From assembly GCF_000499785.1 (NCBI RefSeq), contig NZ_HG726020.1:124001-188000 (forward strand): 64,000 nucleotides of DNA, in the 5' to 3' direction. The notes beneath the pieces were generated by a model. That model ran no database searches, was not told the origin of the DNA, and saw only the letters and a list, made by a program, of their open reading frames with translations. The DNA comes from Bacteroides neonati (GTDB taxonomy: Bacteria; Bacteroidota; Bacteroidia; Bacteroidales; Bacteroidaceae). Shown here piece by piece: positions 36,082 to 44,962 of the stretch. The translations under genes were made by a program, and so were the position numbers. The first letter of the stretch is position 1, and each line of letters opens with the position of its first letter.

Positions 36082-37275
36082 TTACTTACCTAATGGCTGA
36101 ATTCGTCTGCGTACATCCTTTGATATTTCCAGAAACATATAGTTTAGTTTACCCGAATGGATGCCTTTTTCATTTTCCCGGTATTTCTTGTCGGCATATT
36201 GCTTCGATTTTTCAAACGTAATAAGTGACATTTCGTTTTGCGACTTTCCAACCATCGTCGAATCCAACCGCTCGTCCGGAAAGAAATCATCCATATCCGC
36301 ATCGCCGATCATGGTGGTCTCCAAGAAATGCATTTTCTTATGCTTACTATCGGTATAATAACCTACAAACATATGTCCGGGCGTGCGCACCAATATCGGA
36401 TCTATATTAATAGCCCGAAGCAGAGAGGCGAACAGCACACTACCATCTACACAGTTTATCTGCGAGGACTCCAGCGCATCATCAAACGTGCGTACCCGTT
36501 GCGAGTAAACCACATTACTGGATAAGCTGGTGTTCGACACCGAGCTATACCTAAATTTGCGTTTTTGCAATACATTCCACAAGGCATATACCTGCTTGTC
36601 TACGGCTGTAGAATCAGGGTTTTGATAACCGAGAAAGCGATTCACAATGCGAGTATTGAGTGCTTCTCGCAACAACTGATCGATCATCGGATTATCTTCA
36701 TTTACATAAGAAGCAAAGAAAATACTGGTATCATGAAACTTGGTACCATTCGAAACATAACCCAACAAGCACTCATTGATACTACGAACCGAGAATGTAC
36801 GTACACGCTGACCTAAGTCCTTTCCATTCATCTCTACTGTAATAGCAACGCTAATGGGCTCTGCTTGCGAAATATTCTTCAAAGCTTCATAATTCCAAAT
36901 GATATCGGGGAAAATAGTGTACTCCTTACGGGGTTTATCAAGAATAAATTCCGAAACAGAACGAGCAAAAAAAGGTGTTTCGGCCACTTCAATACGCACC
37001 CTGCTATACGCCGAATGAGACCGTACTTTGATAGCAATACATGATTTGGGATTCCCCAGATAGGTAGAGTCGGCAGGTTCAATTACTTGTGCGTCGGTAG
37101 TTGCTACCGAAAGAATGGCAGAAGGAAATATATTGCCACCTAACTCATCAACTATTTCAAAATCGGATGAGAAGGAGTTACACTTAACAATAGACATAGT
37201 CGTCACTATCAAAAAAAGTAAGATGGCTGCAACAACTATCTCACGCTTGCGTTGTCTGAAATTTATTTTAATCAT
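36082..37275 (-). CDS. Transglutaminase-like domain protein
   Basis: A 397-residue protein with an N-terminal hydrophobic segment (about residues 13-29) that may be a signal anchor. The C-terminal third has the transglutaminase triad in context: cysteine in SSQINCVDGSVLFASLL, histidine in RTPGHMFVGYY and aspartate in a later GDADMDD block. Such bacterial domains are usually proteases or peptide-processing enzymes in the envelope. It is 31 bases before the Wzi-like gene on the same strand. Confidence 0.8.
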   Translation of the reverse strand: MIKINFRQRKREIVVAAILLFLIVTTMSIVKCNSFSSDFEIVDELGGNIFPSAILSVATTDAQVIEPADSTYLGNPKSCIAIKVRSHSAYSRVRIEVAETPFFARSVSEFILDKPRKEYTIFPDIIWNYEALKNISQAEPISVAITVEMNGKDLGQRVRTFSVRSINECLLGYVSNGTKFHDTSIFFASYVNEDNPMIDQLLREALNTRIVNRFLGYQNPDSTAVDKQVYALWNVLQKRKFRYSSVSNTSLSSNVVYSQRVRTFDDALESSQINCVDGSVLFASLLRAINIDPILVRTPGHMFVGYYTDSKHKKMHFLETTMIGDADMDDFFPDERLDSTMVGKSQNEMSLITFEKSKQYADKKYRENEKGIHSGKLNYMFLEISKDVRRRIQPLGK

Positions 37276-37452
37276 TGATGTATATTCTCTTTATTCTTTA
37301 GTCGGCCGAAAGAAAAGATGTCACTTCCTCTATTTCGGAAAACATGCTAATTCTTTTCAAAGAAAGATGCTGTGTATTTTAAAAACCCTCACTATTTCTT
37401 TTCGGGAAACAAAGATAAATCTTTTTATTCGCAATTCTCGTTTTTTAATCGA

Positions 37453-37468
37453 AATGTAATATCTGTTT
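37453..37468 (+). promoter_or_regulatory. Candidate Pho operator before the two-component pair
   Basis: AATGTAATATCTGTTT is identical over 16 bases to the sequence before pstS (18811-18826). It lies 28 bases upstream of the -33 element of the regulator promoter, a normal place for an activator site. The shared word suggests both genes answer to the same regulator. Confidence 0.5.
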
Positions 37469-37496
37469 CATGTATCCGTAACAAAATGGCCGCATC

Positions 37497-37528
37497 TTTG
37501 TTGCATAAAGAAATAAAGCTTAACTTTG
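37497..37528 (+). promoter_or_regulatory. Consensus Bacteroidota promoter for the two-component pair
   Basis: TTTG (37497-37500), 20 bases, then TAACTTTG (37521-37528) match the -33/-7 consensus in sequence and spacing. The start codon follows 25 bases later. Confidence 0.8.
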
Positions 37529-37553
37529 TAATACACATTAATTAAGAAATACA

Positions 37554-38243
37554 ATGAACAATTACCGCATTCTAGTTGTCGATGACGAAGAAGATCTTTG
37601 CGAAATTCTAAAATTTAATTTAGAAAATGAAGGCTATGAAGTAGATGTAGCTTATTCGGCCGAAGAAGCTTTAAAGCTGGATATCAGCAACTACAATTTG
37701 TTATTATTAGACGTCATGATGGGCGAAATATCGGGATTCAAAATGGCCAATATACTAAAGAAAGATAAGCGAACATCTGCTGTTCCTATCGTCTTTATTA
37801 CTGCCAAGGATACCGAGAACGACACTATCACCGGATTTAACTTGGGAGCAGATGACTATATTTCAAAGCCATTCTCATTGCGCGAGGTAATTGCCCGTAC
37901 CAAAGCTGTATTGCGTCGCACCGCTACGATCGAAGCCGAAAAAGCTCCCGAACAGCTTAGCTATCAAACATTGGTCATTGACATCACCAAAAAGAAAGTA
38001 AGTATCAACGGTACAGAAGTTTCTCTGACCAAGAAAGAGTTCGAAATATTATTTCTTTTACTACAAAACAAAGGCCGCGTTTTCTCCCGCGAAGACATCC
38101 TAAGCCGTATATGGAGTGATGAAGTTTATGTATTGGACCGCACTATCGACGTAAATATTACGCGTTTACGCAAAAAAATAGGTATTTACGGTAAATGTAT
38201 AGTTACGCGTTTGGGATATGGATATTGTTTCGAAACCGAATAA
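37554..38243 (+). CDS. OmpR/PhoB-family response regulator
   Basis: A 229-residue regulator. The receiver domain has acidic residues in VVDDEED, the phospho-acceptor aspartate in LLLDVMMG, the threonine in IVFITAKD and the lysine in YISKPFS. The C-terminal winged helix (about 130-229) ends with DRTIDVNITRLRKKIG and GYGYCFE, typical of PhoB. It overlaps nothing but lies nine bases before its kinase gene. The shared 16-bp word before pstS makes a phosphate-starvation role likely but unproved. Confidence 0.92.
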   Translation: MNNYRILVVDDEEDLCEILKFNLENEGYEVDVAYSAEEALKLDISNYNLLLLDVMMGEISGFKMANILKKDKRTSAVPIVFITAKDTENDTITGFNLGADDYISKPFSLREVIARTKAVLRRTATIEAEKAPEQLSYQTLVIDITKKKVSINGTEVSLTKKEFEILFLLLQNKGRVFSREDILSRIWSDEVYVLDRTIDVNITRLRKKIGIYGKCIVTRLGYGYCFETE

Positions 38244-38251
38244 ATAATAAA

Positions 38252-40030
38252 ATGAATCTACCTGTCAATCATAAGCATATTCTCTCTTTCAGCCAAAAGC
38301 TATTTCTTTCGGTCATTGGACTTTTTATGGTATTTGCTGCATGTTTTATTGCCTACCAATACCAACGCGAAAAAGAATATAAAATCGAACTGCTCCATAC
38401 ACAACTACAAGATTATAATGTACGCCTGCACGAGAAGTTCGATACGCTTACCAACTCCAGAGAGCAAGTTAAGAAATACATTCGCGAACATACGATGCCC
38501 GATCTTCGTATTACCATCATTGATTTGAATGGAAAGGTTATTTTTGACAGCTATAAACCCAATTATACCCAACTCGAAAACCACCTGAACCGCAAGGAAG
38601 TACATAAAGCGGTACAAAACGGCAGTGGGTTCGATGTGCGTCGCACATCGGAAACCACAGGCTTACCCTATTTTTATTCGGCAACTGCCTTCGACGATTA
38701 CATTATCCGATCAGCTCTTCCATACAACGTGAGCCTGACCAATAATCTTGAAGCCGACTCTCACTACATTTGGTTCACACTGATAATCATGTTGATACTT
38801 ATCATCATTTTCTATAAGTTCACCAACAAGCTGGGTACTTCGGTCAGTCAATTAAGAGAGTTTGCTATGCGCGCCGATCGAAATGAGCCTATCGATACAG
38901 AGATGCAGGATACCTTTCCTCATAATGAGTTGGGGGAGATTTCGCAACACATTATTCAAATATACAAGCGTTTGCACGAAACCAAAGAGGCCCTTTACAT
39001 CGAACGCGAGAAGTTGATTACTCACCTACAGACCTCTCATGAAGGACTGGGTGTGTTTAACCGGGATAAAAAAGAGATACTGGTGAATACTCTTTTTACT
39101 CAATACAGCAACCTCATCTCCGATTCGAACCTGCAAACTGCCGAAGAGGTATTCGGCATCAATGAGCTAAAACCGGTCACCGATTTTATCAACCAAATGC
39201 AAAAGCGACCGGTGGGCAATAACGAGAAACGGATGTCGATCACACTGAATAAGAATGGTCGAACCTTTATCGTCGAATGTATCATTTTTCAAGACCTTAG
39301 CTTCGAAATCAGCATCAATGACGTAACACAGGAAGAAGAACAGGTACGTCTTAAACGGCAACTTACGCAGAACATTGCACACGAACTTAAAACTCCTGTA
39401 AGCAGTATTCAAGGCTACTTGGAAACCATCGTGAGCAATGATAACATCCCGCGCGAAAAGATGAACATATTCCTGGAACGTTGCTACGCCCAAAGCAACC
39501 GACTAAGTAGGTTATTGCGCGATATCTCCGTACTTACTCGTATGGATGAGGTAGTTAACATGATCGATATGGAAAAGGTAGACCTTTCGGTACTGGTAAG
39601 CAATATCATCAATGAAGTGTCGTTGGAAACGGAGGAGAAACACATTACAGTCGTTAATTCTCTCAAAAAGAACATGCAACTCCGCGGAAATTATTCATTG
39701 CTCTACTCCATCTTTCGTAACCTGATGGATAATGCCATCGCCTATGCAGGGAGTAATATCAGCATCCATATTAACTGTTTCCGCGAAGACGAAAACTTCT
39801 ATTACTTCAGCTTTGCAGATAGTGGTATCGGTGTTTCGCCCGAACATCTTAATCGGCTTTTCGAACGCTTCTACCGAGTCGACAAAGGACGCTCACGAAA
39901 GATCGGGGGTACCGGTTTGGGACTTGCCATTGTAAAAAACGCCGTTATCATTCATGGCGGAAGTATTTCGGCCAAGAACAATAACGGCGGTGGATTAGAG
40001 TTTGTGTTTACGCTTGCCAAAGGAAAATAA
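38252..40030 (+). CDS. Membrane sensor histidine kinase (PhoR-like)
   Basis: A 592-residue kinase. Two membrane segments (about residues 15-34 and 170-190) flank a periplasmic sensor domain of about 135 residues. A linker with a PAS-like domain follows, then the dimerisation/phospho-acceptor motif QNIAHELKTPVSSIQGYLE and the ATP-binding domain with N box NLMDNAIAYA, ADSGIGVSPEHL and GTGLGLAIVKNAV. Its partner regulator is immediately upstream. The start is the ATG at 38252. The architecture matches PhoR-type kinases, but the signal is not visible from sequence. Confidence 0.92.
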   Translation: MNLPVNHKHILSFSQKLFLSVIGLFMVFAACFIAYQYQREKEYKIELLHTQLQDYNVRLHEKFDTLTNSREQVKKYIREHTMPDLRITIIDLNGKVIFDSYKPNYTQLENHLNRKEVHKAVQNGSGFDVRRTSETTGLPYFYSATAFDDYIIRSALPYNVSLTNNLEADSHYIWFTLIIMLILIIIFYKFTNKLGTSVSQLREFAMRADRNEPIDTEMQDTFPHNELGEISQHIIQIYKRLHETKEALYIEREKLITHLQTSHEGLGVFNRDKKEILVNTLFTQYSNLISDSNLQTAEEVFGINELKPVTDFINQMQKRPVGNNEKRMSITLNKNGRTFIVECIIFQDLSFEISINDVTQEEEQVRLKRQLTQNIAHELKTPVSSIQGYLETIVSNDNIPREKMNIFLERCYAQSNRLSRLLRDISVLTRMDEVVNMIDMEKVDLSVLVSNIINEVSLETEEKHITVVNSLKKNMQLRGNYSLLYSIFRNLMDNAIAYAGSNISIHINCFREDENFYYFSFADSGIGVSPEHLNRLFERFYRVDKGRSRKIGGTGLGLAIVKNAVIIHGGSISAKNNNGGGLEFVFTLAKGK

Positions 40031-40057
40031 GGCACAGCCTCCACACAGCATACTTAG

Positions 40058-40543
40058 TTACTCGTGATCGTGGTCGTGGTCTTCCCCTTCGGTGAGGCTC
40101 AACACAATGTTTCTGGCCACGCTCGACTCATTTCCGGCAGCATCGGTACAATACACCATCAGGTGATACTTGCCCGGTGTAGCATCGGCAGGAATCAAGA
40201 TCTCATGATGGTGTACCCGCTTATTCTTAAGGCCTGCCACATCATTCCATGACTTATTGAAGGCAAACGGTTTGGTTGCTTCGACAGTTCTTGAATGGGT
40301 GTGCCCATCGAAATTATTGTGAATCTCAATTTTGTAAGAAGCCAGCATCACATCGTCTGAGAGATCCATTTCGAGATGGACTCCCGTTTCGCTGCCTATC
40401 TTCAACACAGCTCCCTCTTCGGGTTCAATCAGGTTGATAATCGGCTTGGTGGTGTCGCTATCTTTCTCTTTATCGCAAGAAGAAAGAGCCAAAGAGAAGA
40501 GAACTAAAGAGCAAACAGCTAAAAGATAATATTTTGTTTTCAT
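40058..40543 (-). CDS. DUF4625-like lipoprotein, probable metal-uptake partner
   Basis: A 161-residue lipoprotein with signal MKTKYYLLAVCSLVLFSLA and lipobox LSSC. A beta-sandwich-like domain with PIINLIEPEEGAVL and several histidines (HTHSRTVE, VHHHEI) follows. The C-terminus is a His/Asp tail, HDHDHE. Such tails bind divalent metals, especially zinc. Its ATG overlaps the TonB receptor stop as ATGA, so it is a coupled partner of that receptor. Since the receptor is split by an IS, its own expression may be lowered. Confidence 0.75.
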   Translation of the reverse strand: MKTKYYLLAVCSLVLFSLALSSCDKEKDSDTTKPIINLIEPEEGAVLKIGSETGVHLEMDLSDDVMLASYKIEIHNNFDGHTHSRTVEATKPFAFNKSWNDVAGLKNKRVHHHEILIPADATPGKYHLMVYCTDAAGNESSVARNIVLSLTEGEDHDHDHE

Positions 40544-41930
40544 TTTAATAATTGGTTAAAGGGTACTTTAATAAATAATTGAAAGTTTCGTCCCGGTTCG
40601 GGGACTTCTATTTTCCGATAGAAACTCAAATGGTTATAATAACGCACATCAAAGAGGTTCCGTACTGCCAAGCTAAGCTCCACGTTCGCTTTTCCAATCG
40701 ACAGGTTCAGCATACCACCCAGATGTAGCAGATTCGCACCGGGTGTTCGCTCTTCATTCCTTGCTACCCGGTTTTGAGCAGCGATGGTTTGAAACTCTGC
40801 ATACAACTGATACGCTTTCCTCTTCCAGGTTAGTGTGTGGCGCATCGAAGCGGGTGGCGAAAAGCTCAACGGGATGTGCTCGTCGACATTGTACGTATAT
40901 ACATACTCACCGGCGAACTGATAGTTCAAACTACGCAACACATCCACGCTAACCGTAGCCTCAGCTCCTGCAAAGACAGCCTCAGCACCCGTATAGCGGT
41001 ATATCTGTCCGGCATGAGGCAGTATAGACCACTCTCCCGTCGGTTTCAGAAACAGATAATTCGAGAACCAACTGGCAAAGGGCGAAACAGACAGACGCAC
41101 TCGTTCGTAATCAAGCTGATACGACACATCCATTTGCCAACCTTGCTCGGACTGAAGCGAAGCATCGCCTTGCTCATGCCTAAACGTTCCGTGGTGTACA
41201 CCGTTTGCAGCCAATTCATTGGCTCCGGGCAAGCGAAAGCTACGTCCTACATTTACCTTAATCAGTTGAGTCGGTGTAGGATTCCACACTACACCCAGCG
41301 AACAAGAGTAGTCGCCAAACGTTCGATTCACCGCATAGCTACGCCACTGATAATCCTCAATCTGCTGGGAAGTATAACCTTGCTCGTGCAGATACGCGTT
41401 CAAATAGACGTCTTTGTAGGGTGAGATACGAAGCTGCCCGTAGTCGTAGCGTATGCCTCCACTCACCGCAAACCGATTATGGGGACGATACGTTGTGAGC
41501 CAAAGCACTCCGGTAGTTAACCGTTTGTATCGAGGTAGTAAGAAGGAGTATCCCGATATATTGTTTACCTGGTACTGTCCCTCCCATCCGGCTATATGCT
41601 CCCAAGTCGAAGAACCCAACAAACGAGCTTTCACGGCGGTACTATAAGTGTTCAACTCAAAAGCAAGTTCTTTGTCAGGATCCTTTTCCGGGGGACGTTG
41701 TGTTCCGTAATGGGTATGAAACAAGCTCCATTCCTCACGGTCATTCCGCTGATATCCCCAATCGGCAGACAAGAGTAGTTTCTCCCACAAGTACTGCTGA
41801 TGCGTGGTTACCTTCAGGTGATTGACCCGACTATAAGGCAGGTCTATGTTGCGGCTGTTGCCATCGTCTTCCAAACGAGTGGCATCGGGCACTCCGTGTG
41901 CTCCCGGGAAGAATCCCACCTTCTGATAAG

Positions 41931-43516
41931 CCTTAAATCCGCAGTCATATTATTTTCAGAGAATCCAAACACTTGAGGATGAATAACATCCTCAAGGTTT
42001 GGTTATGTCACAAGATTCACCTAAATTAGTGCTACCAAACAAACCATAAAGGTACTTGTGCATATGACAACAAAAATAGCCATAAAATCAGATAATATCA
42101 CTCCTTTTGGGGGTATATTTTACGCAATGGATGAATTTTCTCGTTTAGGACTGAATTCCGTGATCGATAAATCTTTAGGATTACGTTCTTCCTACGCCGG
42201 TTACCAATATAGCGAAATTATTTCGAGCCTATTTTGGATCTACTATTGCGGCGGTGACCACATCGAAGATATCGGCAAACACCTTGGCAAACATCTTGAA
42301 TTACGCCCGGATACTGAAATCCCCAGTCCGGATACTTTATTGAGAGGCATAAAAGAACTCGCAGAATTGGATATCCACTATACTTCCCAAAAAGGAGCAA
42401 GCTATGCTTTCAATAAGGCGGAACAGCTTAATAGTTTGATGCTCGATATGCTCCTTCAAACAGAACAACTCAAGCCAAACACGCTTTATAACTTGGACTT
42501 CGACCACCAGTTTATTCCCACAGAAAAGTATGACACTCAGTATTCTTACAAGAAAAAACGTGGTTATTTCCCCGGCACGGCAACTATTGGTGGTAACATT
42601 GTTGGTGTGGAAAATCGGGCCGCAAACGCAAATGTCCGTTTTCGTCAAGCGGATACGCTCCAACGGACTTTTCGTCGTTTGGCCGATAGGGGAATATTCA
42701 TAGACCGTTGCCGGATGGACTGTGGTTCTTATTCGGAAGAGATTATCCGTATGACACATGGCTACTGCAACAAGTTCTACATACGAGCCGGCAAATGTCA
42801 GTCTCTGTATGAAGAAATGACGAAAATCACAGATTGGAAAAAAGAAGAAATCAACTTCGAGAATTATGAAGTGACCTCCATACCTTTTACTTCCTTTTTG
42901 CAAGAAGAAAACTACCGACTTGTTATTCAAAGGCAAAAGCGTAAGGACAACCAATTGGACCTATTTGATGGTGAATACACCTATCGGTGCATCTTAACCA
43001 ATGACCATGAAAGTTCTGAAAAAGACATTGTACTCTTCTACAATGCTCGTGGAGCCTGTGAAAGAACATTCGACATGATGAATAACGATTTCGGGTGGAG
43101 TCATCTTCCCTGTTCATTCCTCAAAGAGAATACAGTATTCCTGCTACTTACAGCCATGGCTAAAAACTTTTATGCTTACCTTATTGAGAAGGTTGCAGCC
43201 GTGTTTGAAGATATTGAACCGGTAAGCCGAGTCAAACGATTTATCTTTCGATTCATTACAGTTCCTGCGAAATGGGTAAAGACAGGCAGACAATGGGTAC
43301 TCAATATTTATTCCGACAAACCATACAAGTTGCTTTGGAGTCCGTAAAAACAACTTTTCGTGGGATTACTTATGCCTTCAGCTAACTGGGGAAAGGGGAA
43401 GCTATGCCCTATAACCTGAAATCAAGGAGAAAAGCAGGGGGAAAAGCTACGAGTAGGAACTATTAGGTGAATTAAATCGCTATTTGAATCAGTTATAAAT
43501 TAGCTGCGGATTTGAG
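41931..43516 (+). mobile_element. IS1380-family insertion sequence, copy 2
   Basis: A 1586-bp element like copy 1 but in opposite orientation. It begins CCTTAAATCCGCAG, ends with the complement of CTCAAATCCGCAG, and is flanked by the 6-bp repeat GATAAG (41925-41930 and 43517-43522). The hairpin with arms CTTGAGGATG and CATCCTCAAG lies at 41972-41996, before the transposase gene. It sits in the TonB receptor gene against its direction. Confidence 0.94.
42064..43347 (+). CDS. IS1380-family DDE transposase (copy 2)
   Basis: Identical in protein sequence to the transposase of copy 1, with the same candidate catalytic residues (LDFDHQF, RMDCGSY, RGACERTFD). The ATG at 42064 is used; a GTG at 42058 is in frame. 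Intact, so it could mobilise both copies. Confidence 0.94.
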   Translation: MTTKIAIKSDNITPFGGIFYAMDEFSRLGLNSVIDKSLGLRSSYAGYQYSEIISSLFWIYYCGGDHIEDIGKHLGKHLELRPDTEIPSPDTLLRGIKELAELDIHYTSQKGASYAFNKAEQLNSLMLDMLLQTEQLKPNTLYNLDFDHQFIPTEKYDTQYSYKKKRGYFPGTATIGGNIVGVENRAANANVRFRQADTLQRTFRRLADRGIFIDRCRMDCGSYSEEIIRMTHGYCNKFYIRAGKCQSLYEEMTKITDWKKEEINFENYEVTSIPFTSFLQEENYRLVIQRQKRKDNQLDLFDGEYTYRCILTNDHESSEKDIVLFYNARGACERTFDMMNNDFGWSHLPCSFLKENTVFLLLTAMAKNFYAYLIEKVAAVFEDIEPVSRVKRFIFRFITVPAKWVKTGRQWVLNIYSDKPYKLLWSP

Positions 43517-44328
43517 GATAAGCATTACTCACAGCATAACTACTCTGATAGCGTCCGCTCTTGTAGTGCGTATAGAGACTGATGTTCCGCTCTACTCCTG
43601 CTGTATTCTTCATCCGTCTGCCGTGTACAGGCATCCGCTGAGTTAGATAGACAAGAGTATCTGTCGGAATGCGGTAATCGCCGAAGTGCTGCTCCGAGAA
43701 ACGAACCTTGGTAAACCACCGGTTCTTTTTGATAGCAAGCATCAACGATCCACCTATATCTGCATTGACAGACTTCCCCAACAGAGCAACCTCTCCCAAA
43801 AGTTGATTTTCATGGGGAGGGGTTGGCTGAACAATTTCAATCACTCCTCCCATGGCATCACTGCCATAAAGCAACGAAGAGGGTCCCTTCTTTACATCGA
43901 CCGCCTCAATATTAAAGGCATCAATCTCCAATCCGTGGTCGGCTCCCCACTGTTGTCCCTCCTGTTTTATTCCGTTTTCGGTTACGGCAATCCGGTTAAA
44001 ACCCATTCCCCGAATCATCGGTTTAGAGAAGCCGGAGCCAATATCCATCGACTGAATGCCGGGAAGTTGCCCGATGGTCTGCATCAGATTTCCTGTGAAG
44101 TGTTTGTGCAGGTATTCTTGCCGAAGCACATCAAGAGCCAGTGTCGTTTTCTTTTGTTGGATATGCTGATAGGATTCAGTAATCACGACTTCAGATAAAG
44201 ACACACTTTTGAGTGAATCGGCCGTTTGTGCACACACAGGCAGAGCCAACCATACTCCCAGCATACCCGAAAAATAATTGATATGCATCGTATAATCATT
44301 TGAATGTAATAAAAAGAAATAAGTAAAA

Positions 44329-44649
44329 TCAAGCTAGTACGGGAGGTGCACGCAGACAAGGCGAGTAAGAGAGCGCAAAACTTATCTTACTCAGGTAAAC
44401 TACCGGCTCACACGGGGTAAGCGTTAATCGAAAGTCGAAGTGAAGTATTTCGGCCTGTATAAAAGGCGAAACGGTAAAATGACAAATAGCACAACTATCG
44501 TAGGGGTTGCTCGTCTGCCTATGATCCGAATGACAGGCAGACGGATGCTCACTGTCCGCATGATTGTGAAGAGACTTCACAACCAAGAGAGGCATAAATG
44601 TAACAAACAACAGCCATGCTATGAGTATTCTTTTTTCGGCTTTCTTCAT
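44329..44649 (-). CDS. Small secreted or membrane His/Cys-rich protein
   Basis: About 106 residues. A hydrophobic N-terminal segment (RILIAWLLFVTFMPLLVV) is followed by LHNHADSEHPSACHSDHRQ and YDSCAICHFTVSPF, a cluster of histidines and a C-x-x-C motif that could bind zinc or copper. A second hydrophobic stretch follows. It is the first gene before the interrupted TonB receptor on the same strand, 40 bases away, so it may be part of the same metal-uptake operon. An upstream ATG at 44700 is less likely. Confidence 0.65.
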   Translation of the reverse strand: MKKAEKRILIAWLLFVTFMPLLVVKSLHNHADSEHPSACHSDHRQTSNPYDSCAICHFTVSPFIQAEILHFDFRLTLTPCEPVVYLSKISFALSYSPCLRAPPVLA

Positions 44650-44699
44650 TCGAAATGCTTTTGGAGCATTACAAAGATAGGCAGTGTTGGCGAGAAACA

Positions 44700-44854
44700 C
44701 AACCTTATTGTATTTTTATAAGATGTTTTACGTGTCGGATATATTGGTGAGCAGCTTACTGTAGAATAGTTCCACAGCGTTGTAGAACTATTCTACAAGA
44801 GAGACAAAAGCTAACTCCTTTTTATCTTTTTTATCTTTTTGCAACCTTATTGTA
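44700..44854. promoter_or_regulatory. Direct repeats and an inverted repeat in the divergent region before susC
   Basis: CAACCTTATTGTA occurs at 44700-44712 and again at 44842-44854. Between them is a perfect inverted repeat, TGTAGAATAGTTC (44760-44772) and GAACTATTCTACA (44785-44797). The region lies between the leftward metal-uptake operon and the rightward susC/susD pair and probably holds regulator-binding sites for one or both. Confidence 0.45.
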
Positions 44855-44962
44855 ATCAGTAATTTAGATCAACAGCCACCGTTTACTCTCTCTTTGGCAC
44901 ATATATTGAATAAACTACTATAATAGAAGAAAGAGTTATATAGGTAATAAAAAATTATTTTT

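Larger units (their letters stand above)
40540..44288 (-). pseudogene. TonB-dependent receptor, probably for a metal complex, interrupted by an IS
   Basis: Removing the IS and one GATAAG repeat restores 718 codons. The N-terminal part (43,500-44,288) holds a signal peptide (MHINYFSGMLGVWLALPVCA), a plug domain with SLSEVVITES and IRGMGFNRIAV, and the early barrel. The C-terminal part (40,540-41,919 plus five upstream codons) contains GFFPGAHGVPDA and ends in a barrel strand with NFQLFIKVPF. The join is SNAYQKVGFF. The receptor would import a ligand across the outer membrane using TonB. The His-rich lipoprotein downstream and a His/Cys peptide upstream suggest zinc or another metal. The insertion is after about residue 259, so function is lost in this cell. 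Confidence 0.9.

Noticed and set aside
37554..40030. Naming the two-component pair RprY/RprX
   Set aside because: The receiver opening (YRILVVDDEEDLCEIL) does not match what I remember of RprY, and the shared word with pstS points to PhoB/PhoR.
4100..43516. An inversion already present between the two IS copies
   Set aside because: Each copy has identical 6-bp repeats on both its sides and both host genes are restored by simple excision, so the ends have not been exchanged.
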